From: Reichenbachiella faecimaris
Lineage (GTDB): Bacteria; Bacteroidota; Bacteroidia; Cytophagales; Cyclobacteriaceae
Length of the DNA stretch: 64,000 nucleotides
Direction: 5' to 3'
Assembly (NCBI RefSeq): GCF_900176375.1
Contig: NZ_FWYF01000002.1
Coordinates: 656,161 to 720,160 of the forward strand
Shown here in pieces: positions 52,902 to 61,358 of the stretch; the stretch's first letter is position 1, and every line of letters starts with the position of its first letter. A program made the translations under genes and the position numbers. The notes under the pieces are model-generated. The model saw only the letters and a program-made list of their open reading frames with translations, was not told where the DNA came from and searched no databases.

Positions 52902-53462
52902 ATGTTGAGCACCAGGGAGCAAATACTAGATTTAGGTGAGGCACTGATTCGCACACGAGGTTATCATGGATTCAGCTATAAAGACATCAGTCAAAACCTC
53001 AATATCAAAAATGCGGCAGTACACTATCATTTTCCTACTAAAGAAAATTTGGGCTTAGCCATCATCCAGCGAAGTATCGACCTGTTTGAAGATAAAGAAG
53101 AGGCCTGGGCCTTGTTGTCAAAAAAAGAACAGTTACTTGATTTCATCAATATTTATCAAAAAAGTAAGGATAAGAAATGGTCTTGTTTGATGGGAGCACT
53201 TTCTTCCTCTTCTGATTCTTTGCCTGAAGCCATGCAGAGCAAGCTAGGTGATCTGGCTACATATATTTTAGATCGTCTCACGCTGACTTTGAAGCAAGGA
53301 CTCCAGATTGGGGAATTCAATTTTCCTGAAGAGCCAAGGGCAAAAGCCCAACTGATTATATCTTCGCTGCTTTCTTCACTTTTACTCGATAGAGTAATGA
53401 AAGAAGATGTGTTTGACTCGATAAAAAAATCAATTGTTCAATCTGTAATATCAAATAACTAA
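52902..53462 (+). CDS. TetR/AcrR-family repressor
   Basis: About 186 residues. N-terminal TetR helix-turn-helix: REQILDLGEALIRTRGYHGFSYKDISQNLNIKNAAVHYHFPTKENLGLAII, textbook for the family. The C-terminal domain (TetR_C type) includes MGALSSSSDSLPEAMQSKL, common in regulators of lipid or stress genes. ATG 52902 is chosen over GTG 52899. It lies 8 bases upstream of fabF and probably controls it together with itself through the palindrome upstream. Confidence 0.93.
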   Translation: MLSTREQILDLGEALIRTRGYHGFSYKDISQNLNIKNAAVHYHFPTKENLGLAIIQRSIDLFEDKEEAWALLSKKEQLLDFINIYQKSKDKKWSCLMGALSSSSDSLPEAMQSKLGDLATYILDRLTLTLKQGLQIGEFNFPEEPRAKAQLIISSLLSSLLLDRVMKEDVFDSIKKSIVQSVISNN

Positions 53463-53470
53463 ATCATATA

Positions 53471-54718
53471 ATGGCTGAAAGAAGAGTAGTAGTCACAGGC
53501 ATGGGTGCAATCACCCCACTAGGCAACGATGTACAAACCTTTTGGGACAATGCAGTAAAAGGGGTAAGTGGCGCAGGGCCAATCACCCACTTCAATGCAG
53601 AAAAATTTAAAACCCACTTTGCCTGTGAAGTCAAAAACTTTGATCCAAAGCTCCATTTGGACAGAAACGAAATCAAACGTACGGACTTGTATAGCCAATA
53701 TGGCTTGTATGCTGCCGCCCAAGCCATAGCAGATTCAGGCTTTGAATTCGAGAAAATGGATCCATTTGATGTAGGTGTGATCTGGGGGACGGGTCAGGGA
53801 GGACTGGAGACTTTGGAGCAAGAAGTGCAATACTTCATGGAAAAAGACAAAGAGCCCAAGTTCAACCCCTTCCTGGTTCCAAAGATGCTGACCAATATGT
53901 GTGGTGGCATGATCGCCTTGAAATATGGCTTTATGGGAATTGGCTTTACGACCATCTCGGCTTGTGCCACAACAAACACGGCGATTATGGACGCTTTCAA
54001 TTACATCAAATTGGGCAAAGCCAAAATTTTTGTGACGGGTGGATCAGAGGCTCCAATTACTGAAGCAAGTATTGGTGGTTTTGGGTCTATGAAAGCCTTG
54101 TCTACAAGAAATGACGATCCAGCTTCTGCTTCAAGGCCTTACGATGTAGACCGTGATGGTTTTGTAATGGGCGAAGGCGGAGGTGCCTTGATTCTGGAAG
54201 ACTATGACCACGCCAAAGCGCGAGGAGCAAAAATTTATGCAGAGATTGTGGGCTCAGCCATGACCAATGATGCCTACCACATGACGGCCACACACCCTGA
54301 AGGCTTGGGTGCGCTTCGTGCCATGCAGTTGGCCTTGAAAGAAGCGAACCTGACACCATCTGATCTAGATTATATCAATACCCACTCTACCTCTACGCCA
54401 GTGGGTGATTTGAGTGAGCCAGCGGCCATAGCCAAATTGATGAATGGCTATGATAACAAGTCCGTGATCAGTGGTACCAAATCCATGACGGGCCACATGC
54501 TAGGTGCTGCTGGTGTGGCAGAAGCCATACTTTCGATCCAGTCGATCAATCACAACATTGTGCCCCCTACGATCAATACGGAAACCATTGATCCAGAGAT
54601 TGTGGGTGACCATGATATTGTGACCAAAGAAGCCAGACAAAAAGAAGTAAATGTAGCCATGAGTAATACTTTTGGATTTGGTGGCCACAATGCCATCTCG
54701 GTTTTTAAAGCTGTCTAA
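53471..54718 (+). CDS. fabF: 3-oxoacyl-ACP synthase FabF-type
   Basis: Beta-ketoacyl-ACP synthase II, 415 residues, full length. The catalytic triad can be placed: Cys165 in TTISACATTNTA, His305 in NTHSTSTPVGD and His342 in KSMTGHMLGAAG, with Lys337 beside it; GFGGHNA closes the sequence. The segment HSTSTP has Ser where HGTSTP is usual. No acpP or rnc neighbour is present, so this may be a second, regulated FabF and not the housekeeping one. Co-transcribed with the TetR gene. Confidence 0.93.
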   Translation: MAERRVVVTGMGAITPLGNDVQTFWDNAVKGVSGAGPITHFNAEKFKTHFACEVKNFDPKLHLDRNEIKRTDLYSQYGLYAAAQAIADSGFEFEKMDPFDVGVIWGTGQGGLETLEQEVQYFMEKDKEPKFNPFLVPKMLTNMCGGMIALKYGFMGIGFTTISACATTNTAIMDAFNYIKLGKAKIFVTGGSEAPITEASIGGFGSMKALSTRNDDPASASRPYDVDRDGFVMGEGGGALILEDYDHAKARGAKIYAEIVGSAMTNDAYHMTATHPEGLGALRAMQLALKEANLTPSDLDYINTHSTSTPVGDLSEPAAIAKLMNGYDNKSVISGTKSMTGHMLGAAGVAEAILSIQSINHNIVPPTINTETIDPEIVGDHDIVTKEARQKEVNVAMSNTFGFGGHNAISVFKAV

Positions 54719-54722
54719 AGAA

Positions 54723-54755
54723 AACCCTAACAGGGATTCAAATCCTGTTAGGGTT
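54723..54755. terminator. Strong hairpin after fabF
   Basis: AACCCTAACAGG/CCTGTTAGGGTT, 12-bp perfect stem with a 9-base loop, 4 bases after the fabF stop and 14 before the next ATG. T-runs are weak on both sides. This hairpin type looks like terminators I associate with Bacteroidota genomes. Confidence 0.65.
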
Positions 54756-54768
54756 AAATAACATTTCA

Positions 54769-55146
54769 ATGAACCTTGAACAAAACAAACAGCATGCAGT
54801 TGCCTTCTACCAAATGGCTTACGAGGGCAACCCACGACAAGCGGTAGAAGCCTATGTTGGAGATGAATATATCCAGCATAACCCTGATGTAGCCAATGGC
54901 ACAGAAGGATTCATCGAATATTTCGAACGGATGCAAAGAGAATACCCTGAGAAAAGCATTGAGTTTGTTCGAGTGATTGCTGAAGGTGATCTAGTAGCAC
55001 TCCACACCCACCAAATCTGGCCAGACAATGATCAATACGTAACCATGGATTTTTTCAGGTTTGATGACAATGGCAAAATCGTAGAGCACTGGGATTCGAT
55101 CCAGCAGATTCCAGAGACTTCTGCCAATCCGAATACGATGTATTAA
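54769..55146 (+). CDS. SnoaL/NTF2-like protein
   Basis: 125-residue NTF2-fold protein of the SnoaL-like polyketide-cyclase group: HAVAFYQMAYEGNPRQAVEAYVGDEYIQHNPDVANGTEGFIEYFERM, then VALHTHQIW and DFFRFDDNGKIVEHWD. It matches the predicted aldol-condensation-type family; substrate unknown. Lies downstream of fabF behind a strong hairpin, so it may be partly or separately expressed. Confidence 0.87.
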   Translation: MNLEQNKQHAVAFYQMAYEGNPRQAVEAYVGDEYIQHNPDVANGTEGFIEYFERMQREYPEKSIEFVRVIAEGDLVALHTHQIWPDNDQYVTMDFFRFDDNGKIVEHWDSIQQIPETSANPNTMY

Positions 55147-55248
55147 TTAATTTGGAAGCACATAAGGCGTACTATGCTTGCTGTATAAATGTTGTGCTTG
55201 GAACTATTAGAAGTGAGCTGTTCGTTATTACTTTTTTCGCTGAAAAAG

Positions 55249-55284
55249 AAAAAAAGAGGCAGTCAGGTTTGTGCTAACTACCTC
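55249..55284 (-). terminator. Terminator of the 118-residue protein gene
   Basis: Minus strand: 11-bp stem with two G-U pairs (GAGGTAGTTAG against CTGACTGCCTC), followed by a T-rich stretch of five or more T, 62 bases after the stop at 55346. Confidence 0.7.
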
Positions 55285-55345
55285 AAAAAATCTATCCTGA
55301 ATATTGATAGGAAATCAAACAAGGTTATTCACTTAACCATTAGAG

Positions 55346-55702
55346 TTATTTAACCTTAATCTGAATGTCATAAACATTACCGCCTGGATTTTGTGTTGGG
55401 TAATCAAATACTGGGGTATTGCCATAATTAAACTGATGTGCTCCAACAGCTGGGTCATCTAAATAGATAGATCCTAATTGTTGGTTGCCAAAATCAATGA
55501 AACCCATATTAAATCCAACTCCTCGAGGAGCTATGGGAAAAGAATCATTCCCCATAGAAATTGTAAAAGATTCTCCATTCGACACTTTTGTGCCAATGGA
55601 TGGAGCAGTAAAACCAGCGTCATCATTTACTTTCCCCATCTGAGTAATCATAATTTCAGAACCAGTTTGATTCGTAATTGTACATGAAGCAGACATTGCC
55701 AT
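55346..55702 (-). CDS. Small beta-rich protein of unknown function
   Basis: 118 residues without signal peptide or membrane segment. Sequence is Gly/Asn/Ile-rich and looks like a beta-sandwich: SCTITNQTGSEIMITQMGK, GESFTISMGNDSF, GSIYLDDPAVGAHQFNYG. Size and spacing faintly recall aegerolysin-like or lectin-like sandwich proteins, but no firm motif supports this. It stands alone, with a strong terminator after it and more than 500 noncoding bases before it. Confidence 0.65.
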   Translation of the reverse strand: MAMSASCTITNQTGSEIMITQMGKVNDDAGFTAPSIGTKVSNGESFTISMGNDSFPIAPRGVGFNMGFIDFGNQQLGSIYLDDPAVGAHQFNYGNTPVFDYPTQNPGGNVYDIQIKVK

Positions 55703-56035
55703 AATATTAAATTTTAAAGATATTTACTCCTACTCTATTTAGGTTTTTCGGATTTCACCTCTGTAATCAGCAAATAGTCGTAGCTACCCTGTCGAATTTT
55801 TTGCTTTTGATTATAGTTCAAAATTGGCTGTAATATTCGTAGTATTTTTACCGCAGAAGTATGATACTTGTGAATACCTCAAAGGAGGTATTCTGAACAA
55901 TGAGATAGTGAATTTGTCAATGTGAAAAGAACATAGTAAGTGCTAAAGGCGATCCCTGTTACAGACGGTGGCGATAAATACAACCAAAACCCACCCCATC
56001 CGTTACCGCACTTGTAGGACTAAAAATTAAATGCC
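55703..56035. other. 333 bases without a gene
   Basis: Moderately AT-rich, with one perfect hairpin at 55872-55893 (9-bp stem GAATACCTC/GAGGTATTC, AAAG loop). Should hold the promoter of the minus-strand 118-residue gene, though no exact TAnnTTTG is seen there. No ORF is credible. Confidence 0.55.
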
Positions 56036-56043
56036 TACCTTTG
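56036..56043 (+). promoter_or_regulatory. -7 box of rnr
   Basis: TACCTTTG, exact TAnnTTTG, with TTG at 56012-56014 as -33 (21-base spacer). Transcription would start near 56050, 160 bases upstream of the rnr ATG. Confidence 0.6.
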
Positions 56044-56049
56044 TAAAAA

Positions 56050-56212
56050 ATTATTATTAACCAATCGAGTAGAGCCAACCCTGGCAAGCTTTCGCATGAG
56101 ATGCGAAAATGATCAGCATAAGATCATATCCGATAAGAAAGATTCTCACCCTTCCCCGTATCTTTGTTAGGATTGTGTTCGACTCCAATCACATCTTATT
56201 ATATTCCCATAC
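56050..56212 (+). promoter_or_regulatory. rnr: Long structured leader of rnr
   Basis: About 160 bases between the predicted transcription start and the ATG, unusually long for this window. Contains a perfect 8-bp hairpin TTTCGCAT/ATGCGAAA (56090-56108) and further GATC-based pairing (AGATCAT region). No known riboswitch is recognised. It could carry regulation of RNase R, for example by temperature or by RNase R itself. Confidence 0.4.
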
Positions 56213-58378
56213 ATGGCGAAAAAGAAAAAAGACAATAGGCGGAAAATCAACCGCACGAATAAAGTACTAAACATAGACGCTGTAAGAAGACAAGTCGCCG
56301 GATTGTTCGACGAGAACCCAGCAGAAGCTTTTACAGTCAAACAAATATTTAGCAAGGCCGGTTTGAGAGACAAACTGGCGAAGAAAGAAGGCCTCAACTT
56401 CGTGCTCGACCTAGAGCAGGAAGGCACAGTAGAGCAATTGAGAAATGGATCGTTTCGATCCAGAAAAACAAATACAGCATCTGGACTGGAAGGCGTAGTA
56501 GATCATGTGAATCGTAGATTCGCTTATGTGATCTGCGAAGGCGAAGAAGAGGACATCTGGGTGAAAACAGATGACCTGAAAGGTGCCATCAATGGTGACC
56601 GAGTCGCCGTACGAATCAAAAGCGGAGGCCGCCAGGGCAACAGACCAGAAGGTGTCGTCACCAAAATTGTATCCAGAGGACGAACAGAATTTGTAGGAAA
56701 GATTGAAGTTTTACCCAAATATGCTTTTGTGGTACCAGATTTTAGAAAGATCTATAATGACATATTCATTTATCCAGAGAAAATTGGTAAAGCCAAGACC
56801 AATGACAAAGTGCTGGTCAAAATCAAAGAGTGGCACGGGGGTAAACAAAAAAACCCAGTTGGTCAGGTTGTAGAGGTATTGGGTCAGGCGGGCGATCATG
56901 AGACGGAGATTCATTCGATCATGGCAGAGTTTGAGTTGCCGTTCCGATTTCCTAAAAACGTAGAAGCGGCCGCAGATAAAATCCCCGTAGAAGTTCCAAA
57001 GGAAGAAATCAAAAAAAGAAGAGACGTTCGTGATGTTACCACTTTTACAATTGATCCAGACGATGCTAAAGATTTTGATGATGCGATTTCAGTAGAATAC
57101 CTGAAAAATGGAAACTATGAAATTGGCGTGCACATTGCGGACGTATCTTACTATGTAGAAGAAGATGGCATTTTGGATGATGAAGCCGTGAATCGAGCGA
57201 CTTCTGTTTATCTGGTGGATCGCACGATCCCTATGTTACCAGAGAAATTATCAAACGGGCTTTGTTCACTAAGACCGAATGAAGAAAAGCTGACCTTCTC
57301 AGCCATGTTTGAGATTACGCCAAAGGCAGAAATCAAAAACCAATGGTTTGGTCGTACTGTGACCTATTCAGATAGACGATTTACCTACGAGGAGGCACAA
57401 GAAAGAATTGAAAGTGGCGAGGGCGATTTTCAGGAAGAAATCAATTTGCTCAACGGATTGGCTCATCAACTTAAGGACAAACGCTTCAAAAAAGGAGCCA
57501 TTGGATTTGAAACAGTCGAGGTCAAATTCAAGCTGGATGAGACAGGAAAACCTATTGGGCTTTTTCCAAAGGAAAGAAAAGACGCCCATAAACTCGTGGA
57601 GGAATTTATGTTGTTGGCCAATAAGAAAGTGGCGGAGTTTGTCTTCAACAAGCATAAAGGCGAAGACACTTTTGTGTACAGAACACATGATGATCCAAAT
57701 CCAGAAAAGCTAGAAACCTTCTCCAAGTTTGCCGCGAAATTTGGTCATCGCATGAATCCAGGTAAGGATGTGGCTGATAATTTAAACACCTTAATGGATG
57801 ACATCCATGGTAAACCAGAGCAAAACGTATTGGAATCATTGGCGATCCGAACCATGTCTAAGGCGGTATATACTACCGAACCCAAAGGTCATTTCGGGTT
57901 GGCATTTCCTCACTATACGCATTTTACCTCGCCGATCAGGAGATATCCAGATGTGATGGTGCATAGATTGTTGCAGCACTACCTCGATGGTGGAAAGTCT
58001 CCTAAAGTAGATCCATATAATGAGTTGTGTCGTCATTCGTCCGAAAGGGAAAAGCGAGCTGCTGATGCAGAGAGAGCTTCTATCAAATACAAACAGGTTG
58101 AGTTTATGTCGATGGCAGAGAATCGTCCATTTGCTGGAATTATATCTGGTGTGACGGAGTGGGGGATTTTTGTGGAAATTACAGAAACCAAATGTGAAGG
58201 CATGATCAGAACTTCAGCTATGACGGATGACTTCTACGAATTCGATGAAAAGAACTTTCGCATGATTGGCAAACGAAACAAAAGGATGTTTACTTTGGGT
58301 GACGAAGTGACGGTGATGGTGGTAGACACTGATATAGACCGTAGAACCATAGATTTGGAGTTTGTAAATAATGACTAA
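56213..58378 (+). CDS. rnr: Ribonuclease R
   Basis: 3'-5' hydrolytic exoribonuclease of the RNase II/R family, 721 residues. Order: N-terminal helix-turn-helix-like region (about 20-75), two cold-shock domains (about 85-240), and the RNB catalytic domain with TIDPDDAKDFDDAIS (about 284-298) providing the metal-binding Asp. The HFTSPIRRYPDVMVHRLLQHY segment comes next, then a C-terminal S1 domain (AGIISGVTEWGIFVEI) and a Lys-poor tail. It should degrade structured RNA and rRNA. It overlaps the polyprenyl synthetase start by 8 bases. Confidence 0.96.
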   Translation: MAKKKKDNRRKINRTNKVLNIDAVRRQVAGLFDENPAEAFTVKQIFSKAGLRDKLAKKEGLNFVLDLEQEGTVEQLRNGSFRSRKTNTASGLEGVVDHVNRRFAYVICEGEEEDIWVKTDDLKGAINGDRVAVRIKSGGRQGNRPEGVVTKIVSRGRTEFVGKIEVLPKYAFVVPDFRKIYNDIFIYPEKIGKAKTNDKVLVKIKEWHGGKQKNPVGQVVEVLGQAGDHETEIHSIMAEFELPFRFPKNVEAAADKIPVEVPKEEIKKRRDVRDVTTFTIDPDDAKDFDDAISVEYLKNGNYEIGVHIADVSYYVEEDGILDDEAVNRATSVYLVDRTIPMLPEKLSNGLCSLRPNEEKLTFSAMFEITPKAEIKNQWFGRTVTYSDRRFTYEEAQERIESGEGDFQEEINLLNGLAHQLKDKRFKKGAIGFETVEVKFKLDETGKPIGLFPKERKDAHKLVEEFMLLANKKVAEFVFNKHKGEDTFVYRTHDDPNPEKLETFSKFAAKFGHRMNPGKDVADNLNTLMDDIHGKPEQNVLESLAIRTMSKAVYTTEPKGHFGLAFPHYTHFTSPIRRYPDVMVHRLLQHYLDGGKSPKVDPYNELCRHSSEREKRAADAERASIKYKQVEFMSMAENRPFAGIISGVTEWGIFVEITETKCEGMIRTSAMTDDFYEFDEKNFRMIGKRNKRMFTLGDEVTVMVVDTDIDRRTIDLEFVNND

Positions 58379-59348
58379 AGACCTTAAAATCTTTCAAGAA
58401 AAATTAAGCGAAAGATTACTCGAATTGGATTTGGAAAAGGAGCCCAAAGAGCTTTATGAACCGATTCATTATACACTGAGTTTGGGGGGCAAACGCATGC
58501 GTCCCATCCTAGCTTTCATGGGCTACCTGTGTAGCAAAGAAGACTGGGAGAAGATTATTGATCCAGCATTGGCGATTGAGCTTTTTCACAATTTTACTTT
58601 GATTCATGACGACATCATGGACGAAGCCCCACTTCGAAGAGGCGAACCTACAGTTTATAAAAAGTGGAATAAGGATATAGCCATTTTATCAGGAGATGTG
58701 CTGATGGTGATGGCCTATGATTTGCTCATGAGAGCAGATTATTCGGACTTCAAATATCTGCTGAGATTGTTCAATCAGTGTGCCATTGAAGTCTGTGAAG
58801 GCCAACAACTGGATATGAACTTTGAAGAAAAAGCTTCAGTGAGCGAGGCAGATTATATCGAAATGATTCGATTGAAGACTGCTGTTTTGCTTGGCTTCAG
58901 TTTGGAATTGGGTGGCTTACTTGGAGGCATGACTAAGGAAGAATCACAGCATTTGAGGGACTTTGGTGTCAATATTGGGATCGGATTTCAGCTCAAAGAT
59001 GATTTGCTTGATGTTTATGGAGATGCTCAGAAATTTGGAAAACAGGTTGGTGGAGACATCATAGCCAACAAAAAAACTTTGCTGCTAATCAAGGCCATTG
59101 AATTGGCTGAAGGCAAACAGAAACTAGACTTGCATAATCTTTTGGCGGATAAAGATATTGACCCTGTGAAAAAAGTAAGGGAGATGAAGGCCATCTATGC
59201 TGATCTGAACATTGAGGCTATTGCCGAAAAGGCCATGAACGACCATTTTGAAAAGGGGTTTGATCAACTCAATGATTTAGAGAAAAGAGAATACAACCTA
59301 CAGCCACTTCGCGAGTTTACAGAAGCACTCATCGCGCGAGATCATTAA
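58371..59348 (+). CDS. Trans-polyprenyl diphosphate synthase
   Basis: Isoprenyl diphosphate synthase of 325 residues. LGGKRMRP (38-45) binds isopentenyl diphosphate, the first Asp-rich motif is HDDIMDEAPLRRGEPT (Asp80, Asp81, Asp84), and the second is FQLKDDLLDVYGD (about 205-217). Chain length (geranyl, farnesyl, or longer for menaquinone side chain) cannot be fixed. Start codon lies inside the end of rnr, so the two are coupled. Confidence 0.94.
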   Translation: MTKDLKIFQEKLSERLLELDLEKEPKELYEPIHYTLSLGGKRMRPILAFMGYLCSKEDWEKIIDPALAIELFHNFTLIHDDIMDEAPLRRGEPTVYKKWNKDIAILSGDVLMVMAYDLLMRADYSDFKYLLRLFNQCAIEVCEGQQLDMNFEEKASVSEADYIEMIRLKTAVLLGFSLELGGLLGGMTKEESQHLRDFGVNIGIGFQLKDDLLDVYGDAQKFGKQVGGDIIANKKTLLLIKAIELAEGKQKLDLHNLLADKDIDPVKKVREMKAIYADLNIEAIAEKAMNDHFEKGFDQLNDLEKREYNLQPLREFTEALIARDH

Positions 59349-59872
59349 TCCACTAGGTAGGCGTTGATGGTGGTGATGGTATATGCGCCAGAGCTGATAT
59401 TGATAGACTCAAATTCAAAAACAATCTCACCATTTTCGTAAATGAGACCATCATAAGTGCCAATTGTAGACCCGTTGTCTTCTAGGTCGATCGTGCGTGT
59501 ACCATCTACTCTGAACTCATCATCGTCAGAATATGCACCATTGATATACTGCGTGTTGCGCTGTATGCTAAACGAAGTGACCACACTTCCATTGCTTAGT
59601 GTATGCTCTGTTAGATTAATAAGCACAAGATCATACGACCAGCCCAACCGTGGATATATGGACAAATAGGCCTCACTTCCAGCAAGGCTCATGTCAAACG
59701 AACCCGTATTTCTCCCCCTTTCAGATTGATCTCCTCTGTCATCAAAATAAATGGATGAAGAATCATAGTTGTAGTTACCATCCCCTCCTTCATTGGGTAC
59801 ACTAAAGAAATCTCCAGAGTCACAAGAGGATAAAAATAAGCTAAGTGCTAAATATTGTATGTATTTCATCAT
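59345..59872 (-). CDS. Small lipoprotein, unknown
   Basis: 175 residues. Lipobox LSSC (Cys17), then a Gly/Asp/Asn/Ser-rich linker and a beta-rich domain of about 120 residues (YDLVLINLTEHTLSNGSVVTSFSIQ). No family recognised. Its ATG overlaps the TAA of the upstream outer-membrane protein (TAATG), so the pair is probably an operon. Stop codon overlaps that of the convergent synthetase gene by four bases. Confidence 0.75.
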   Translation of the reverse strand: MMKYIQYLALSLFLSSCDSGDFFSVPNEGGDGNYNYDSSSIYFDDRGDQSERGRNTGSFDMSLAGSEAYLSIYPRLGWSYDLVLINLTEHTLSNGSVVTSFSIQRNTQYINGAYSDDDEFRVDGTRTIDLEDNGSTIGTYDGLIYENGEIVFEFESINISSGAYTITTINAYLVD

Positions 59873-60579
59873 TATCTAAAGTCAGAATGGAGTTTCCATT
59901 GGAGAACAAATTGAAGCACTCCATTTTTTAAATCTAATTCTTCCAGATCACCTCTTTCGAAAATATCGAGTAAGCCATAGTTATACCTAAAGGTGATGTT
60001 TAGCACTTTGGTGCTTAGACCAAAACCACCTAACACCCCTGCGTCAATATTTCTAACTCCTGAAATGTGGGTTCTACCTTTATCAATATTCACTTCCCAC
60101 CAGGGGTAGAATATTTCAGAAGAAAGTAGAGAAGCACCATATCCTCCAACCTGAAAAAACACCTTTTCATTGAATTTAATGTTGCCAGCTAAAGTGACTT
60201 TGATATAGTCTACAGCAAACGATTCGTTTTCCGTGCCTTCAAAAGCGCCAAGGTCGTGTAGGTAAGTTGTTCTTTTCTGAAAGTGTCCTCCCATATAGCT
60301 ATAGACAGCTTCAGTTTGAATGGCAAACTTTTCTGATATGTGTATTGTGGCAAACATACCCATGTCAAAGGTCAGCCGATTTCTTAATTGTTCATAATTT
60401 TCTACTCTGTTGCTATAGACGATTGGGCCGCCGTCTCCATTGAGATGGGTAAAGTTGATACTGTGCTGTAGACCGAATTCTATACCTGTTGCAGATGGTT
60501 TTTCTTCCTCCTGCCCATAGACATATCCTGAACAAAGGAATGCGATCAGAAGGAAAGTCAAATTCAATGTTTTGCTCAT
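59872..60579 (-). CDS. Outer-membrane beta-barrel protein
   Basis: About 235 residues starting at MSKTLNLTF. The frame is open 62 codons further upstream, but ATG 60579 begins a clear signal peptide (ending VYGQ) and lies 22 bases after a -7 box. The mature protein has alternating hydrophobic strands of a small OMP_b-brl/PorT-like barrel: FGLQHSINFTHL, FAIQTEAVYSYMGGHF, KVTLAGNIKFNEKVFFQVGGYGASL, VLNITFRYNYGLLDI. Function unknown; not confidently PorT itself. Operon with the small lipoprotein. Confidence 0.82.
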   Translation of the reverse strand: MSKTLNLTFLLIAFLCSGYVYGQEEEKPSATGIEFGLQHSINFTHLNGDGGPIVYSNRVENYEQLRNRLTFDMGMFATIHISEKFAIQTEAVYSYMGGHFQKRTTYLHDLGAFEGTENESFAVDYIKVTLAGNIKFNEKVFFQVGGYGASLLSSEIFYPWWEVNIDKGRTHISGVRNIDAGVLGGFGLSTKVLNITFRYNYGLLDIFERGDLEELDLKNGVLQFVLQWKLHSDFR

Positions 60580-60601
60580 GCTTTCGAGTTTTACATAAAG
60601 A

Positions 60602-60609
60602 CAAAAATA
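60602..60609 (-). promoter_or_regulatory. -7 box of the outer-membrane protein gene
   Basis: Minus-strand TATTTTTG, exact TAnnTTTG, 22 bases before the chosen ATG at 60579; supports that start over the longer frame. Confidence 0.5.
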
Positions 60610-60733
60610 TGAGTAGAGCCCCTCAATGTATAGAGTTGAATTTGTGTGAGTAGAAAATGCGCGGCATTTGAAATAATAAAAGTATTTGATTGATATTGCG
60701 ATAAATTTTTTTGGATAAAGTACGATCGTAAAT

Positions 60734-61357
60734 ATGTCTTGGACAATTGTCATCATCATAGCCAATGTAGTCGTAAGCTACTTGGGCCTTCAAAACCACA
60801 ACTTACAGTACAAACTGACCATGAACCCTGTGGCCGTATTGAGACAGGGCCAGTGGTATCGAGTTGTCACTTCTGGCTTCATACATTCCAATTGGGCGCA
60901 TTTGGGGTTCAATATGTTTACCTTCTATTTTTTCGGTCAATTGGTAGAGCAAATATTTACTGCACTCAAAGGAGACCTGGGAGGGATTTATTTTGTCGTA
61001 TTTTATTTGCTAGGAATTGTAATATCTGATTTACCCTCCTTGCTCAAGCACAAAGATCATCCACACTACAACTCCTTGGGTGCTTCTGGTGGCGTAGCTG
61101 CAGTGGTGTTTTGCAGCATTCTATTTTTCCCAACCAACAATATCTGTTTGTACGGTTTTATCTGTATTCCTGGCTTTATTTTAGGAGCCATCTACCTGAT
61201 CTATTCTTATACCAAAGGAAAACAATTATCAGATAATGTGAATCACGACGCACACTTGATTGGTGCTGTATTTGGTTTGGTATTTAGTTTGATTATGGAG
61301 CCAAGAGTGATGGCTAGTTTCATTCAGCAAATTGCAGAATGGAATCCATTTGGTTAG
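60734..61357 (+). CDS. Rhomboid-family intramembrane serine protease
   Basis: 207 residues, six transmembrane helices. Catalytic Ser118 lies in GASGG and the partner His174 in AHLIGAVFG, with the N-terminal HSNWAHLGFNMF motif that forms the oxyanion side. Cleaves transmembrane substrates in the membrane; substrate unknown. Divergent from the outer-membrane protein gene. Confidence 0.93.
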   Translation: MSWTIVIIIANVVVSYLGLQNHNLQYKLTMNPVAVLRQGQWYRVVTSGFIHSNWAHLGFNMFTFYFFGQLVEQIFTALKGDLGGIYFVVFYLLGIVISDLPSLLKHKDHPHYNSLGASGGVAAVVFCSILFFPTNNICLYGFICIPGFILGAIYLIYSYTKGKQLSDNVNHDAHLIGAVFGLVFSLIMEPRVMASFIQQIAEWNPFG

Positions 61358-61358
61358 G

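Noticed and set aside
54723-54755. tRNA fragment suggested by a GGATTCAAATCC-like loop
   Set aside because: Only one symmetric hairpin exists; no acceptor, D or anticodon arm is found around it.
60580-60765. 62-codon N-terminal extension of the outer-membrane protein
   Set aside because: It would place the signal peptide internally and it overlaps the rhomboid gene start; a -7 box precedes the shorter start.
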